Origin: Halieaceae bacterium | GTDB lineage: Bacteria > Pseudomonadota > Gammaproteobacteria > Pseudomonadales > Halieaceae | DNA length: 41,719 nt | Assembly (NCBI GenBank): GCA_026710905.1 | Contig: JAPOQD010000190.1 | Coordinates: forward strand, 1 to 41,719 | Direction of reading: 5' to 3' | Shown here: positions 16,724 to 24,938 of the stretch, in pieces | Position numbering within the stretch: the first letter of the stretch is position 1 | How the letters are laid out: every line of letters begins with the position of its first letter | The notes under the pieces: model-generated | What the model was told of the DNA's origin: nothing | Databases searched by the model: none | What the model saw: the letters and a program-made list of their open reading frames with translations, nothing else | Translations under genes and position numbers: made by a program

Positions 16724-19700
16724 GGGCTGCCTCTTTAGGCATGTGAGGCTCATTGCGATGCAGCATCCGATAAAGCGCCGGGACCACAAACAACGTCAGT
16801 AAGGTCGATGAAATCACACCGCCAATCACCACGGTGGCCAACGGTCGTTGCACTTCCGAACCGATACCGGTATTCAGTGCCATGGGAACAAAGCCCAGGG
16901 AGGCGACTAGTGCTGTGGTAAGCACCGGACGCAAACGTGTTAAGGCGCCTTCGGTAATGGCCTGAACCAAAGGCAATTTATCTTTGATCAATTCCCGGAT
17001 AAACGACACCATCACCAGGCCGTTGAGAATAGCGATACCCGACAGTGCGATAAATCCCACAGCAGCGGAAATGGAAAAGGGAATATCCCGCAACATCAGC
17101 GCAGCAACGCCGCCGGTCAACGCCAGCGGCACACCAGAAAAAATAATCATGGCGTCTTTAAAAGATCCCAGTGCCAGCACCAACAAGCCAACGATCATGA
17201 GCAGTGTGACCGGCACCACTATCGACAGACGCTGTGTGGCCGACTGCAATTTCTGATAGGTGCCGCCGTACTCCACCCAGTAACCCGCGGGCAGTTCGAC
17301 CGAGTTGTTAATGGCGCTCTGAATATCCGCTACAAAACTCCCCAGATCACGGTCCCGCACGTTGGCGGTAACCACAACTCGGCGCTTGCCGTTTTCACGG
17401 TTAATCTGATTGACCCCTTCCATGCTCTCCAGTGTCGCCAGCTCCTGCAAGGGAACACTCATACCATCGGATAGATGGATGGGTAGACGGAGCATGGCAT
17501 CCACATCATTACGCAGGGACTCATCGAGTCGCACAACAATATCCGCACGCCGGTCTCCCTCGTAAAACTTGCCAGCTACACGCCCACCAAAGGCCGTCGC
17601 CAGTTGTTCCTGTACCTCCATTTTACTGACACCATACTGGGCCAGCTTGTCCAGCTTCGGTACGATCACCAGCATCGGTAGGCCGGTGGTCTGTTCCGCC
17701 TGCACATCGGCAATACCCTCAACAGCCCCTATAGCAGCTTCAATAGCATCACCCAGTGTCGCTAGCATCTCCAGGTCATCTCCAAACACTTTAATGGCCA
17801 GCTCCGCCCGCACACCGGACAACAGCTCGTTAAAACGCATTTGAATCGGCTGCAAAAATTCGTAGCGGTTGCCGGGAATATCGCTGACCAATGCATCCAG
17901 CTCAGCCACTACCTGGTTTTTGGGCTTACTCGGGTCGGGCCACTGACCGCGGGGTTTCAGAATAATAAAATTGTCCGCCACGCTAGGGGGTACCGCATCG
18001 GTAGCGACATTCGCCGTACCGATTTTGGCGAAGACCCGCTCAACTTCCGGCAGGGCTTTAATGCGCTCTTCCAACGTCTCCTGCATGGCAATCGCCTGGC
18101 TCAGGGACGTTCCAGGAATGCGCAGTGCGTGCATGGCAATATCACCTTCGTCCAGATTGGGCGCAAATTCGCTGCCCAGACGCGTCGCGCCAAAACCACT
18201 GATGATAACCAAAAGCGTGGCAAGTCCAACAACCAGCCCACGATGATTGAGCGCCCGAGCCAATGCAGGCTGATACAGCGATAATGCACCACTGGTAATA
18301 ACATTGCGCTTTTCCTGTACCGGCCTTTTAAACAGCAGCGCTATCATCGCTGGAACAAAGGCGACAGACAGCACCATAGCACTGAGCAGGGCTATCACCA
18401 CGGTAATGGCCATCGGATGGAACATTTTGCCCTCGGTGCCTTCCAGGGCAAATATCGGCAGGTAGACCGCGGTGATAATGAATACACCAAACAGCGCTGG
18501 CCGTATGACTTCGCGGGTTGCTTCAAACACCACTTCGAGACGTTCACGAACCGCCAGTACTTGTCCGCTGGCACTGGACTGACTTAGTCGCCGCAGGCAG
18601 TTTTCAACAATAATAATGGCGCCATCAACCAGCAAGCCAAAATCCAGAGCGCCGAGGCTCATCAGGTTGGCGCTGACCCGCGTTTGCACCATGCCGGTGA
18701 TGGTCATCAGCATGGCGAAGGGAATCACCAACGCGGTCAGAAACGCCGCACGGATATTGCCCAGTAACAGGAACAAAATAACGATAACCAGCAGCGCCCC
18801 TTCGGCCAGGTTGGTCCGCACGGTAGTCAGGGTTTTATCCACCAGTTTGGTTCGATCATAAACCGCCGTCGCCACCACCCCTTCCGGCAGGTTCTCATTG
18901 ATCTCCTTCAGCTTTTCAGCGACGCCATTGGCAACGGTGCGACTGTTTTCGCCAATCAGAATAAACACCGTACTCATGACCACTTCACGCCCGTTCTGTG
19001 TTGCCGCGCCGGTACGAAGTCCTTTCCCTTCACTGACCTGCGCCACATCAGCGATTCTGACTGTGGCGCCATCCCGAGTGGCGAGGGGAATCTGGCCGAT
19101 ATCTTCGATGACTTCCGCCTGTCCGGGGATTCGCATCAACCACTGGGCACCGTTGCGCTCTATAAACCCGGCACCCTGATTGCTGTTATTTGCGTTGATC
19201 GCCGCCACCACATCGGCTTGGGTTAAGACAAATGCCAGCAGACGTGCCGGATCAAAGGCGACCAGAATCTCGCGCTCGTAGCCACCGATGGGATTGACTT
19301 CCACCACGCCGGGCACCCGCATCAGTTGCGGGCGAATAATCCAGTCATGCACCGCCCGCAGGTCCATGGGCGTAATGGGCTGGCCGTCTTCGTTGGTGGC
19401 GCCGGGTTCGGCATCTACCGTGAACATAAAGATTTCACCGAGACCGGTGGCAATCGGCCCCATTTCAGGCTCCAGTCCACTCGGCAGTTTGGAGCGGGCG
19501 GCCGAAAGCCGCTCATTAACCAGCTGGCGGGCAAAATAGATATCGGTGTCATCGCTAAAAATAGCGACCACCTGTGACAGCCCATAGCGGGAGACCGAGC
19601 GGGTATGTGCTAATCCAGGCAATCCCGCTAACGAGGTTTCCAGCGGCAGGAAGCGCTGTTCCACTTCCAGGGGGGTAAAGCCCGGCGCTTCGGTGTTGAT

Positions 19701-19844
19701 CATCACCTGTACATTGGTGATGTCGGGTACGGCATCAATGGGTAGCCTGGTGAAATTCCAGGCACCCAGCGCCGCCAGCGCCAAAACCATCAGGATCACG
19801 ACACCACTGCGGTGTATGGAAAACCGTAAAATCTTGTCCAGCAT
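16713..19844 (-). CDS. CzcA-family heavy-metal efflux RND transporter
   Basis: Inner-membrane proton/metal antiporter of a tripartite pump; 1043 residues, the normal size for HME-RND proteins. It starts MLDKILRFSIHRSGVVILMVLALAALG (first membrane helix), then the long periplasmic loop beginning VQVMINTEAPGFTPLEVEQR. The TM4 proton-relay segment reads GALDFGLLVDGAIIIVENC, the DFG-x2-VDGA pattern of divalent-cation (Co/Zn/Cd/Ni) pumps, not the monovalent CusA pattern. A second large periplasmic loop and six C-terminal helices follow; the protein ends EPHMPKEAAHVE. Third structural gene of the operon, 9 bases after the adaptor. Exact metal cannot be read from sequence. Confidence 0.93.
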   Translation of the reverse strand: MLDKILRFSIHRSGVVILMVLALAALGAWNFTRLPIDAVPDITNVQVMINTEAPGFTPLEVEQRFLPLETSLAGLPGLAHTRSVSRYGLSQVVAIFSDDTDIYFARQLVNERLSAARSKLPSGLEPEMGPIATGLGEIFMFTVDAEPGATNEDGQPITPMDLRAVHDWIIRPQLMRVPGVVEVNPIGGYEREILVAFDPARLLAFVLTQADVVAAINANNSNQGAGFIERNGAQWLMRIPGQAEVIEDIGQIPLATRDGATVRIADVAQVSEGKGLRTGAATQNGREVVMSTVFILIGENSRTVANGVAEKLKEINENLPEGVVATAVYDRTKLVDKTLTTVRTNLAEGALLVIVILFLLLGNIRAAFLTALVIPFAMLMTITGMVQTRVSANLMSLGALDFGLLVDGAIIIVENCLRRLSQSSASGQVLAVRERLEVVFEATREVIRPALFGVFIITAVYLPIFALEGTEGKMFHPMAITVVIALLSAMVLSVAFVPAMIALLFKRPVQEKRNVITSGALSLYQPALARALNHRGLVVGLATLLVIISGFGATRLGSEFAPNLDEGDIAMHALRIPGTSLSQAIAMQETLEERIKALPEVERVFAKIGTANVATDAVPPSVADNFIILKPRGQWPDPSKPKNQVVAELDALVSDIPGNRYEFLQPIQMRFNELLSGVRAELAIKVFGDDLEMLATLGDAIEAAIGAVEGIADVQAEQTTGLPMLVIVPKLDKLAQYGVSKMEVQEQLATAFGGRVAGKFYEGDRRADIVVRLDESLRNDVDAMLRLPIHLSDGMSVPLQELATLESMEGVNQINRENGKRRVVVTANVRDRDLGSFVADIQSAINNSVELPAGYWVEYGGTYQKLQSATQRLSIVVPVTLLMIVGLLVLALGSFKDAMIIFSGVPLALTGGVAALMLRDIPFSISAAVGFIALSGIAILNGLVMVSFIRELIKDKLPLVQAITEGALTRLRPVLTTALVASLGFVPMALNTGIGSEVQRPLATVVIGGVISSTLLTLFVVPALYRMLHRNEPHMPKEAAHVE

Positions 19845-19853
19845 GGGCTGCTC

Positions 19854-21086
19854 CTAGTGGTCGTGCGACGCGTCGGATTTTTCGATATCGGCTTTGATGA
19901 TGTAGCTGTTCTCAGTCACGTATTCTGTGCCAGGCTCCAATCCACCCAACACTTCCACCCAGGGGCCCGCTTCACGGCCCAGCTCCAGCATCCGTACCTC
20001 ATATTCTTCTCCAACCTTGGCATAAACGACGGCGAAGTTACGGAAACTCTGCAAGCCACTGCGTTTTACCGCCAGTGGCACGTCAACGGTGTCGACTTCG
20101 ATATCGCCGCTGACAAACAGCCCGGCACTCAACAACCCATTGTTGTTAATTTCGGCCAGGAATAGCCGCGCCTGATCACTGCGCAAAGCCGCTCTCGATC
20201 CACTGACGGTGCTGCTCAGTGGCGCATCAACACCGTTAATCGACAGGGTTACCGGAGCGCCAACGTTGACCTTACTTCTGTCCGCCGGATAAATCGCCAA
20301 TTCGGCCAGCAGGGTATCGGCATTGGTCATTTCCAATAATGTGCGCCCGGCCGTCTGCTCACCGGCGCTTGCAAATTGCTCGCTGGCCACACCAGCCATG
20401 GGTGCCTGAATCGGATAGGTTTTCAGGCTCTCATTGCCTTCTACCGTAATCAGTATCTGGCCTTTGCTGACCGAATCTCCGAGGCTGACGTGCATCTGTT
20501 TGATTACACCGTCAAAGCGGGCCTGAATCTGCCGTTTGGCGCTTGGGGGATAAACGAGCTTGCCATAAACCCGGATGGTCTGATGCAGAGTGGCGCTGCC
20601 AGCGGTTTCTGTGGCAATACCCATGGCTTTAGCGACGCCGTCGCCTATGAGGGTACGGCCTTCAAAGTTGTCGTATTCCCAACGATGGGTTTTGCCTTGG
20701 TATTGCGCGATAAGGGTGACGGCAAATGAATGCGGTTCGTAAATCACCGTATCGCCACGCAGGTAGTCCCCTTCGGCTCTAAAACGGATATCGTCAACGA
20801 CATTGCCCAGGCGCGTGAGCTTGACCTGAAGGTCCACCGCATCGGGTGATAACGGTTCACCGTCATCACTTACCCAGACACGAAATTCCGGCGGTACGCC
20901 GGTTTCAAAAATAGCCAGCTCCACCGCAAAATCGCCATCGCGCAACATCCGACCCCGGTGCGGCCCTTTTTCGGGTTCTGCTTCCTGAGCCCCCGACTCT
21001 GAGGCAGCGGCGGCGATTGAAGGCAGAAACATGGCGCCCAGTACTACCTGGCACACCAGGAATAATCGTAGAGCATAGCGGTTCAT
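19854..21086 (-). CDS. CzcB-like periplasmic adaptor (membrane fusion protein)
   Basis: Links the RND pump to the outer-membrane channel. From ATG 21086 about 410 residues: signal peptide (MNRYALRLFLVCQVVLGAMF, ending SIAAAA), an N-terminal CzcB/NccB-type domain (GPHRGRMLRDGDFAVELAIFE, VYEPHSF), then lipoyl halves (YPPSAKRQIQARFDGVIKQM; GDSVSKGQILITVEG) and beta-barrel and membrane-proximal parts. The long hairpin of other adaptors is short. The His-rich end SDASHDH could bind metal. Upstream ATG 21101 would add five residues. Confidence 0.9.
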   Translation of the reverse strand: MNRYALRLFLVCQVVLGAMFLPSIAAAASESGAQEAEPEKGPHRGRMLRDGDFAVELAIFETGVPPEFRVWVSDDGEPLSPDAVDLQVKLTRLGNVVDDIRFRAEGDYLRGDTVIYEPHSFAVTLIAQYQGKTHRWEYDNFEGRTLIGDGVAKAMGIATETAGSATLHQTIRVYGKLVYPPSAKRQIQARFDGVIKQMHVSLGDSVSKGQILITVEGNESLKTYPIQAPMAGVASEQFASAGEQTAGRTLLEMTNADTLLAELAIYPADRSKVNVGAPVTLSINGVDAPLSSTVSGSRAALRSDQARLFLAEINNNGLLSAGLFVSGDIEVDTVDVPLAVKRSGLQSFRNFAVVYAKVGEEYEVRMLELGREAGPWVEVLGGLEPGTEYVTENSYIIKADIEKSDASHDH

Positions 21087-21114
21087 AATGGTTTCTCTCA
21101 CGGTAGCGGCGTCC

Positions 21115-22419
21115 TTAGAATGTCAGCGTGGTGCCGGTGAGGCGCTGAAGTTCGATATGTTGTAAATGGATCGCTTCAAAGGCACTTAACAGAGCCTGTT
21201 GCGCGCCCAGTATTTTATTCAGAAGGATGACCCACTGCTGATAACCCAGCTTGCCGGTTTCATAGGCATGCGTGGCCTGTGCATGGGCAGTGTTTAAGGC
21301 GGGGATAATTCGCTTTTGCAGCGTCTCAATTACATGATGGCTGTGTTTAATTTCCTGGAGCAGGACATAAAGCTGCTTATCCAACTGGCGTTGCAGTGCT
21401 TCGGATTCACTGGCAAATTCAGCCTGCCTGGCCTGAAGGCTTCTGATCTTCCCGGTGCTACTGCGATCCTTACCGAGCGGCACAGAAACACCGGCTACCA
21501 TGCCGAAATCATCGCTTGCCTCCAAACGCCGAACACTAACCGAAAACTGCCACTGCGGCTTGGCCTCAATTCTGGCAAGCTCTATTTCTGATTCTGCAAT
21601 ACGCTGCTGGTTCGCCAGCAATGCCAATGTGGGGTTTTGTTTCAGTTGATCAAATTGCTGTTCAACACTTCCCAGTGTTGGAATGGTAAGAAGCTCACCC
21701 ACTAACCGAAAGTCATTACGCTCACCACCCCATTGCGCGCGCAACTGGTAACGCGTTGACGTCAGCAAGTGCTGCAGGTCTTCGGCCTCCAATTCCCTTT
21801 GCGCCATTTCCACCTCCGCCTGGAGACGTTCGAATTCCGGGCTTTTACCTGCCTCGACCCGCTTTTTGAGGGCGTTGACGGTGCTTCTGGCCTGTTGTTG
21901 CGCCTGTCGAGCCAGCGTTAAACGCCGTTCTTCGACCAGTGCCCGAAGAAATAACCGGGCAGTCTGAGCAGACAGGTCTAGCGCTTTGATTTGTCGTTGG
22001 ATATCCACCTGAGTGGCGGTAACCTGTGCTGCCTGAATCCGTTGATCGATTCGTGCTCCTTGCATTACCCAACTAATGGATAACGTAGACTGAGCGCTAT
22101 CAAAGCCGTTGTAATCACCATCACCACCAAAATCTTCAATTGTTAAGCCGATACTGGGCCGCTGTCCCACGCTGACTTGTTCTACCAAGCCTTGATAAGC
22201 TTCGCGTTGGTGGAGAAACGTACCCAACTGTGGATGCTGTTCCAAAGTGAGCAGCACCGCTTTCTCCAGTGACAACAGGGTGGGTTCTGACTCACTCTGT
22301 GCGTGAACAGCTGAAACAGTTAGGCGCATTGCAGCGAAAACGACTACAGACAACCCAAATGGCCTCATAAACCGATCGGCAATCGGTATTTTTTGCAAAC
22401 TGAAAGAGCGCAGATTCAT
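21115..22419 (-). CDS. TolC-family outer membrane efflux protein (CzcC-like)
   Basis: A 434-residue protein with a signal peptide (core LSVVVFAAMRLTVSAVHAQ) and two OEP repeats rich in amphipathic helices, e.g. LEKAVLLTLEQHPQLGTFLHQREAY and LALLANQQRIAESEIELARIEAKPQWQFSVSVRRLE with GVSVPLGKDRSSTGKI. This is the outer-membrane channel for the adjacent adaptor and pump. ATG 22368 is an alternative start that gives a more compact signal. Separated from the M56 gene by 24 bases. Confidence 0.9.
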   Translation of the reverse strand: MNLRSFSLQKIPIADRFMRPFGLSVVVFAAMRLTVSAVHAQSESEPTLLSLEKAVLLTLEQHPQLGTFLHQREAYQGLVEQVSVGQRPSIGLTIEDFGGDGDYNGFDSAQSTLSISWVMQGARIDQRIQAAQVTATQVDIQRQIKALDLSAQTARLFLRALVEERRLTLARQAQQQARSTVNALKKRVEAGKSPEFERLQAEVEMAQRELEAEDLQHLLTSTRYQLRAQWGGERNDFRLVGELLTIPTLGSVEQQFDQLKQNPTLALLANQQRIAESEIELARIEAKPQWQFSVSVRRLEASDDFGMVAGVSVPLGKDRSSTGKIRSLQARQAEFASESEALQRQLDKQLYVLLQEIKHSHHVIETLQKRIIPALNTAHAQATHAYETGKLGYQQWVILLNKILGAQQALLSAFEAIHLQHIELQRLTGTTLTF

Positions 22420-22443
22420 TCATCAGCCTTCTTGATTTTAAAA

Positions 22444-23445
22444 TTAGTGGGAAAAAATCGCTTCGACCAGATGGTGCAAGGTATCAACCCCGCCGATTGA
22501 CAGGGTCGTTGTTAGCATCATGATCAACAGGCAGTGCGCCCAGGGAAACGATCGAAATGTTTGCGGTGCCAGCAAAGCTCTAACCCGCACATCAACGTCG
22601 TCGGCAATAAAATAGTTTATGCTGACCGTATTCACACTGTTCCCAGAGAAGCGCCGAATTCTGGCCGCGTTAACCAGGGTTTGGGCGACATCGAAAACAC
22701 TGTAGGATTGACTGACGTGTGCATCAGCCAATTGCTCAGTGGCTAGCGAGAACAACCGATTTAATCGCTGTGCTATAGGCTTCGGGTAAAGCGATGCCAA
22801 TAGCGCAAAAAACAATTTTTTCTGGGTATCTTTGTGCTTGATATGCGCTCGCTCGTGGGCAAGAATGATATCCAGCTCCGCCTCGGTGACCTGCCGAATA
22901 AGACCGGTTGTCACGTAACACCTGGGACTTAACAGACCTGCGGCAAACGCTACCGGGGTGCGGGATTCAAGCACAATGTTGTCCCGCCCAATTTTCCACT
23001 GCCTGGAATTGCTCTGAATTCGACCACCGGGGCTCTCCTTGGAAAGGCGCGTCAGTAAATCCAGTGCGTTCAAGTGGCGAGCTGCACCTAGCCCGTTCTT
23101 GATGAACACATACGCAGTACCCAGCATAAACAGGAACAGTGCCGCTCCGTGCCAGCTATCCGGGTAAAACACGTACGGATGATGCCAGTGCACCAGCGAG
23201 GTCAGCCACAGCGTACTTTCTAATTGAAACACCGAGGGTAAAAAAATGAATAGGCAAAGAATGCTTGCTACCCAAGGTGTAACCACAAACAGCCACAGCA
23301 GTTTTTTTTGTGTAGCGGCAGAAAACAGCGTGATATGGCGAGCCATTAACGGCCAGATCAAAGCAAGCAGTGCTGCCGCCGCCAACAGCTCCATCAGCGC
23401 AATACTCAGCAGATTGAAAACAATCGCCCACTCATCAATTAGCAT
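22444..23445 (-). CDS. M56-family membrane metalloprotease (BlaR1-like antirepressor without sensor domain)
   Basis: A 333-residue membrane protein: N-terminal helices near residues 10-35, 38-65 and 95-115, a cytoplasmic zinc-protease loop, and a last helix near 293-315. The protease motif is ILAHERAHIKHKD (HExxH) with the third ligand Glu in ATEQLADAHV. BlaR1/MecR1 proteins of about 585 residues carry an extracellular penicillin-binding sensor; here the chain stops shortly after the last helix. It overlaps the BlaI-type repressor by 11 bases, so it probably inactivates that repressor by cleavage when an envelope or metal signal arrives. The signal is unknown. Confidence 0.86.
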   Translation of the reverse strand: MLIDEWAIVFNLLSIALMELLAAAALLALIWPLMARHITLFSAATQKKLLWLFVVTPWVASILCLFIFLPSVFQLESTLWLTSLVHWHHPYVFYPDSWHGAALFLFMLGTAYVFIKNGLGAARHLNALDLLTRLSKESPGGRIQSNSRQWKIGRDNIVLESRTPVAFAAGLLSPRCYVTTGLIRQVTEAELDIILAHERAHIKHKDTQKKLFFALLASLYPKPIAQRLNRLFSLATEQLADAHVSQSYSVFDVAQTLVNAARIRRFSGNSVNTVSINYFIADDVDVRVRALLAPQTFRSFPWAHCLLIMMLTTTLSIGGVDTLHHLVEAIFSH

Positions 23446-23830
23446 CGCTGTCTTCCTGACTGCGCAATTGACGTTGTTGTTGAATCAACTTTTCCAATTG
23501 TGACAGCTTATCGTCATCCAGTCCTGCCGAGAAGGAAGAAAAGGCAGCTATCAAATGGTCTTCACCTTCACGGACAAAATCGCTGGTCACATTCTGAATC
23601 AGCTGGGCGATAAGCTCTTCCCTGCCGACCTTAGCGCGATAATCGTAGGCATGCCCCTGCTTCTGACGGGTGAGCAGATCTTTTTTGAACAGTCTGTCCA
23701 GAGTGCTCTGAATGGTATTAAGTGTGCCACCCCGGCGCTTGGTTAATGCTGCATGAGTCTGTTTGGCATCGGCCTCTGTCGCCTCCCACAAGTACTGCAG
23801 AACGCGTTTTTCCAATTCACCCAATATCAC
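23435..23830 (-). CDS. BlaI/MecI/CopY-family transcriptional repressor
   Basis: A 131-residue winged-helix repressor. MILGELEKRVLQYLWEATEADAKQTHAAL starts the DNA-binding domain; RRGGTLNTIQSTLDRLFKKDLLTRQKQGHAYDYRAK is the recognition helix and wing with the usual cleavage region (about residues 95-105 in FSSFSAGLDDDKLSQLEKLI) after it. First gene of the metal-efflux operon, GTG start at 23830 with GGGAAAG upstream. It should repress its own promoter and thereby the pump until the M56 protease acts. Confidence 0.9.
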   Translation of the reverse strand: MILGELEKRVLQYLWEATEADAKQTHAALTKRRGGTLNTIQSTLDRLFKKDLLTRQKQGHAYDYRAKVGREELIAQLIQNVTSDFVREGEDHLIAAFSSFSAGLDDDKLSQLEKLIQQQRQLRSQEDSDAN

Positions 23831-23832
23831 AA

Positions 23833-23851
23833 TACATCTTTCCCAAGTGTA
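23833..23851. promoter_or_regulatory. Candidate BlaI-type operator
   Basis: TACA and TGTA half-sites (19 bp in total, TACATCTTTCCCAAGTGTA) lie 3 bases before the repressor start. BlaI/MecI/CopY proteins recognise TACA/TGTA dyads, although usually with a shorter spacer than the 11 bases here. Confidence 0.35.
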
Positions 23852-23878
23852 AACCGGGGCTTATACTAGCATACAAAT

Positions 23879-23895
23879 ACCGATAGGGAATCGGT
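23879..23895 (+). terminator. Possible hairpin terminator or operator dyad
   Basis: ACCGAT-AGGGA-ATCGGT is a perfect 6-bp stem with a 5-base loop, followed by TTTTTCTTG on the plus strand. It lies in the region upstream of the repressor gene, so it may be a weak terminator for plus-strand reading or a second operator. Confidence 0.35.
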
Positions 23896-23973
23896 TTTTC
23901 TTGATTGATTGTAGATAAGTCATAACTTCCAGGACAGTTCGTGTTGTACTTATCCATTTGGAGGAGCAACACG

Positions 23974-24363
23974 ATGACTCATGATGAAAAAGAAATAAAA
24001 CGCAAACGTACCTACTCACGCCCCCACAGGTTGTAGAGGCGGCGCATGCGCCGCCCGCACATTCGTATCCAGCAAATCCGTACGGACCGGGGCCACGAGT
24101 TCCAGGCGCAGTTTCATTGGCATGTGGAAGACCTGGGTATTCGCCATGTGTACATCAAAGCCAGGACCCCTCAGTTAAATGGCAAGGTAGAACGATCTCA
24201 CCGATCTGATCAGGATGAGTTCTACCATCTACTTTCTTACAAGGATGATCGAGATTTGCACATCAAATTGGCTGAATGGGAGCAGTTTTACAATTTCTCC
24301 AGGCCACACGGTGCCCACCTCGGAAAAACACCTTACGAGGCAATGAGAGAAAAGCTATTATGA
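23974..24363 (+). pseudogene. IS481-family transposase remnant (start and C-terminal third)
   Basis: ATG 23974 (after GGAGGAG) starts MTHDEKEIKRKRTYSRPHRL and stops at 24036; MTHDEKEIKRK matches the N terminus typical of these transposases. At 24046 the frame of the rve/DDE domain resumes (RIQQIRTDRGHEFQAQFHWHVEDLGIRHVYI), with the second catalytic Asp (TDRGHEF) and the Glu (LNGKVERSHRSD) and the usual end FYNFSRPHGAH-LGKTPYEAMREKLL. The helix-turn-helix and first Asp are missing. Confidence 0.8.
24038..24055. repeat. Perfect 18-bp GC palindrome at the transposase deletion junction
   Basis: GGCGGCGCATGCGCCGCC equals its own reverse complement and lies exactly where the N-terminal and C-terminal transposase fragments meet. 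Confidence 0.8.
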
Positions 24364-24462
24364 ACTCACGGACTGTCCTGACAGATCGTATCTATCACAG
24401 CGGTATCGGTTAAAGGATTCGATACATCAACAGGCACTCTCGGGCGAGGGCTCATGAGATAA

Positions 24463-24532
24463 CTCCCTGATATTCAAGAAGTTGATGCGGTATCCCTATT
24501 TTAGCAACAATTCCGTAACACCTATCAGGGAG
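24463..24532. repeat. 10-bp perfect inverted repeat flanking 50 bases
   Basis: CTCCCTGATA (24463-24472) and TATCAGGGAG (24523-24532) are exact inverted copies in the gene-free strip between the two IS remnants. May be an old IS end or chance. Confidence 0.4.
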
Positions 24533-24535
24533 ACG

Positions 24536-24646
24536 ATGGGATTCCAGCAGTTTTTGCTGCGCGGATTGGAGAAGGTGGAGGCGGGATGGGCCTTGGTGAC
24601 GCTGGCTTGTAACTGCAAGCAATTGAACAACATGAGATTAGCTTGA
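24536..24646 (+). pseudogene. C-terminal fragment of an IS1182-like transposase
   Basis: The 36-codon frame reads MGFQQFLLRGLEKVEAGWAL followed by VTLACNCKQLNNMRLA and a stop. The FQQFLLRGLEKV-x4-WAL pattern is the conserved end of IS1182/IS5-type transposases; the frame is open a few codons upstream (RET before MGF) but the catalytic part is absent. AAAGTCCGACAGGCTGCC about 180 bases downstream could be the right end of that element. Recognition is from memory of the family. Confidence 0.55.
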
Positions 24647-24938
24647 TTTGGTTATACGGGGTGTTTTTCCCACATTTTCATTGTCTCTTAAGCCATCAAG
24701 GCGGCATATGGGACGCCAAGACGCCGACTGGTCGGCTTGCTGATTTTCGCCCTTTGAATCGAGTCCCTGAGCAGGGCGCTACAGAGGTCATATGCGCTCC
24801 ATGATTGCTTCAGAAAAGCCCAAAGTCCGACAGGCTGCCAGGGCGCGAAGCGGGTTTTACCGGCAAAACCTTGCCTAAACCTGCGCCAGTATGGAGAATT
24901 CCCATCTTCACCGAATATTGAAATCAGGAGATACAACC

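Larger units (their letters stand above)
23928..24383 (+). mobile_element. IS481-family insertion sequence, internally deleted
   Basis: Ends carry inverted repeats: CAGGACAGTTCGTG at 23930-23943 and its inverted copy with one mismatch at 24367-24380; TGT-CAGG at the right end continues to 24383, while the left outermost bases have changed. Between them are only the first codons and the C-terminal third of a transposase. A full IS481-type element is roughly 1 kb, so most of the middle is gone. No clear target duplication. It cannot move by itself. Confidence 0.75.
24384..24938. other. Gene-poor strip between IS remnants and thiolase
   Basis: Apart from the transposase fragment at 24536-24646 and the 10-bp inverted repeat, no intact gene is visible. 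The minus-strand frame at 24688-24936 has no recognisable family. A short dyad GGTTTT-ACCGGC-AAAACC lies at 24853-24870. The thiolase ribosome site (AGGAG) is at 24927-24931. Confidence 0.6.

Noticed and set aside
23974..24036. Stand-alone small protein of 20 residues
   Set aside because: MTHDEKEIKRK is the start of an IS481-type transposase, so this is a remnant and not a new peptide.
24688..24936. 82-codon minus-strand ORF near the thiolase
   Set aside because: No ribosome site or recognisable domain, and it lies in IS debris.
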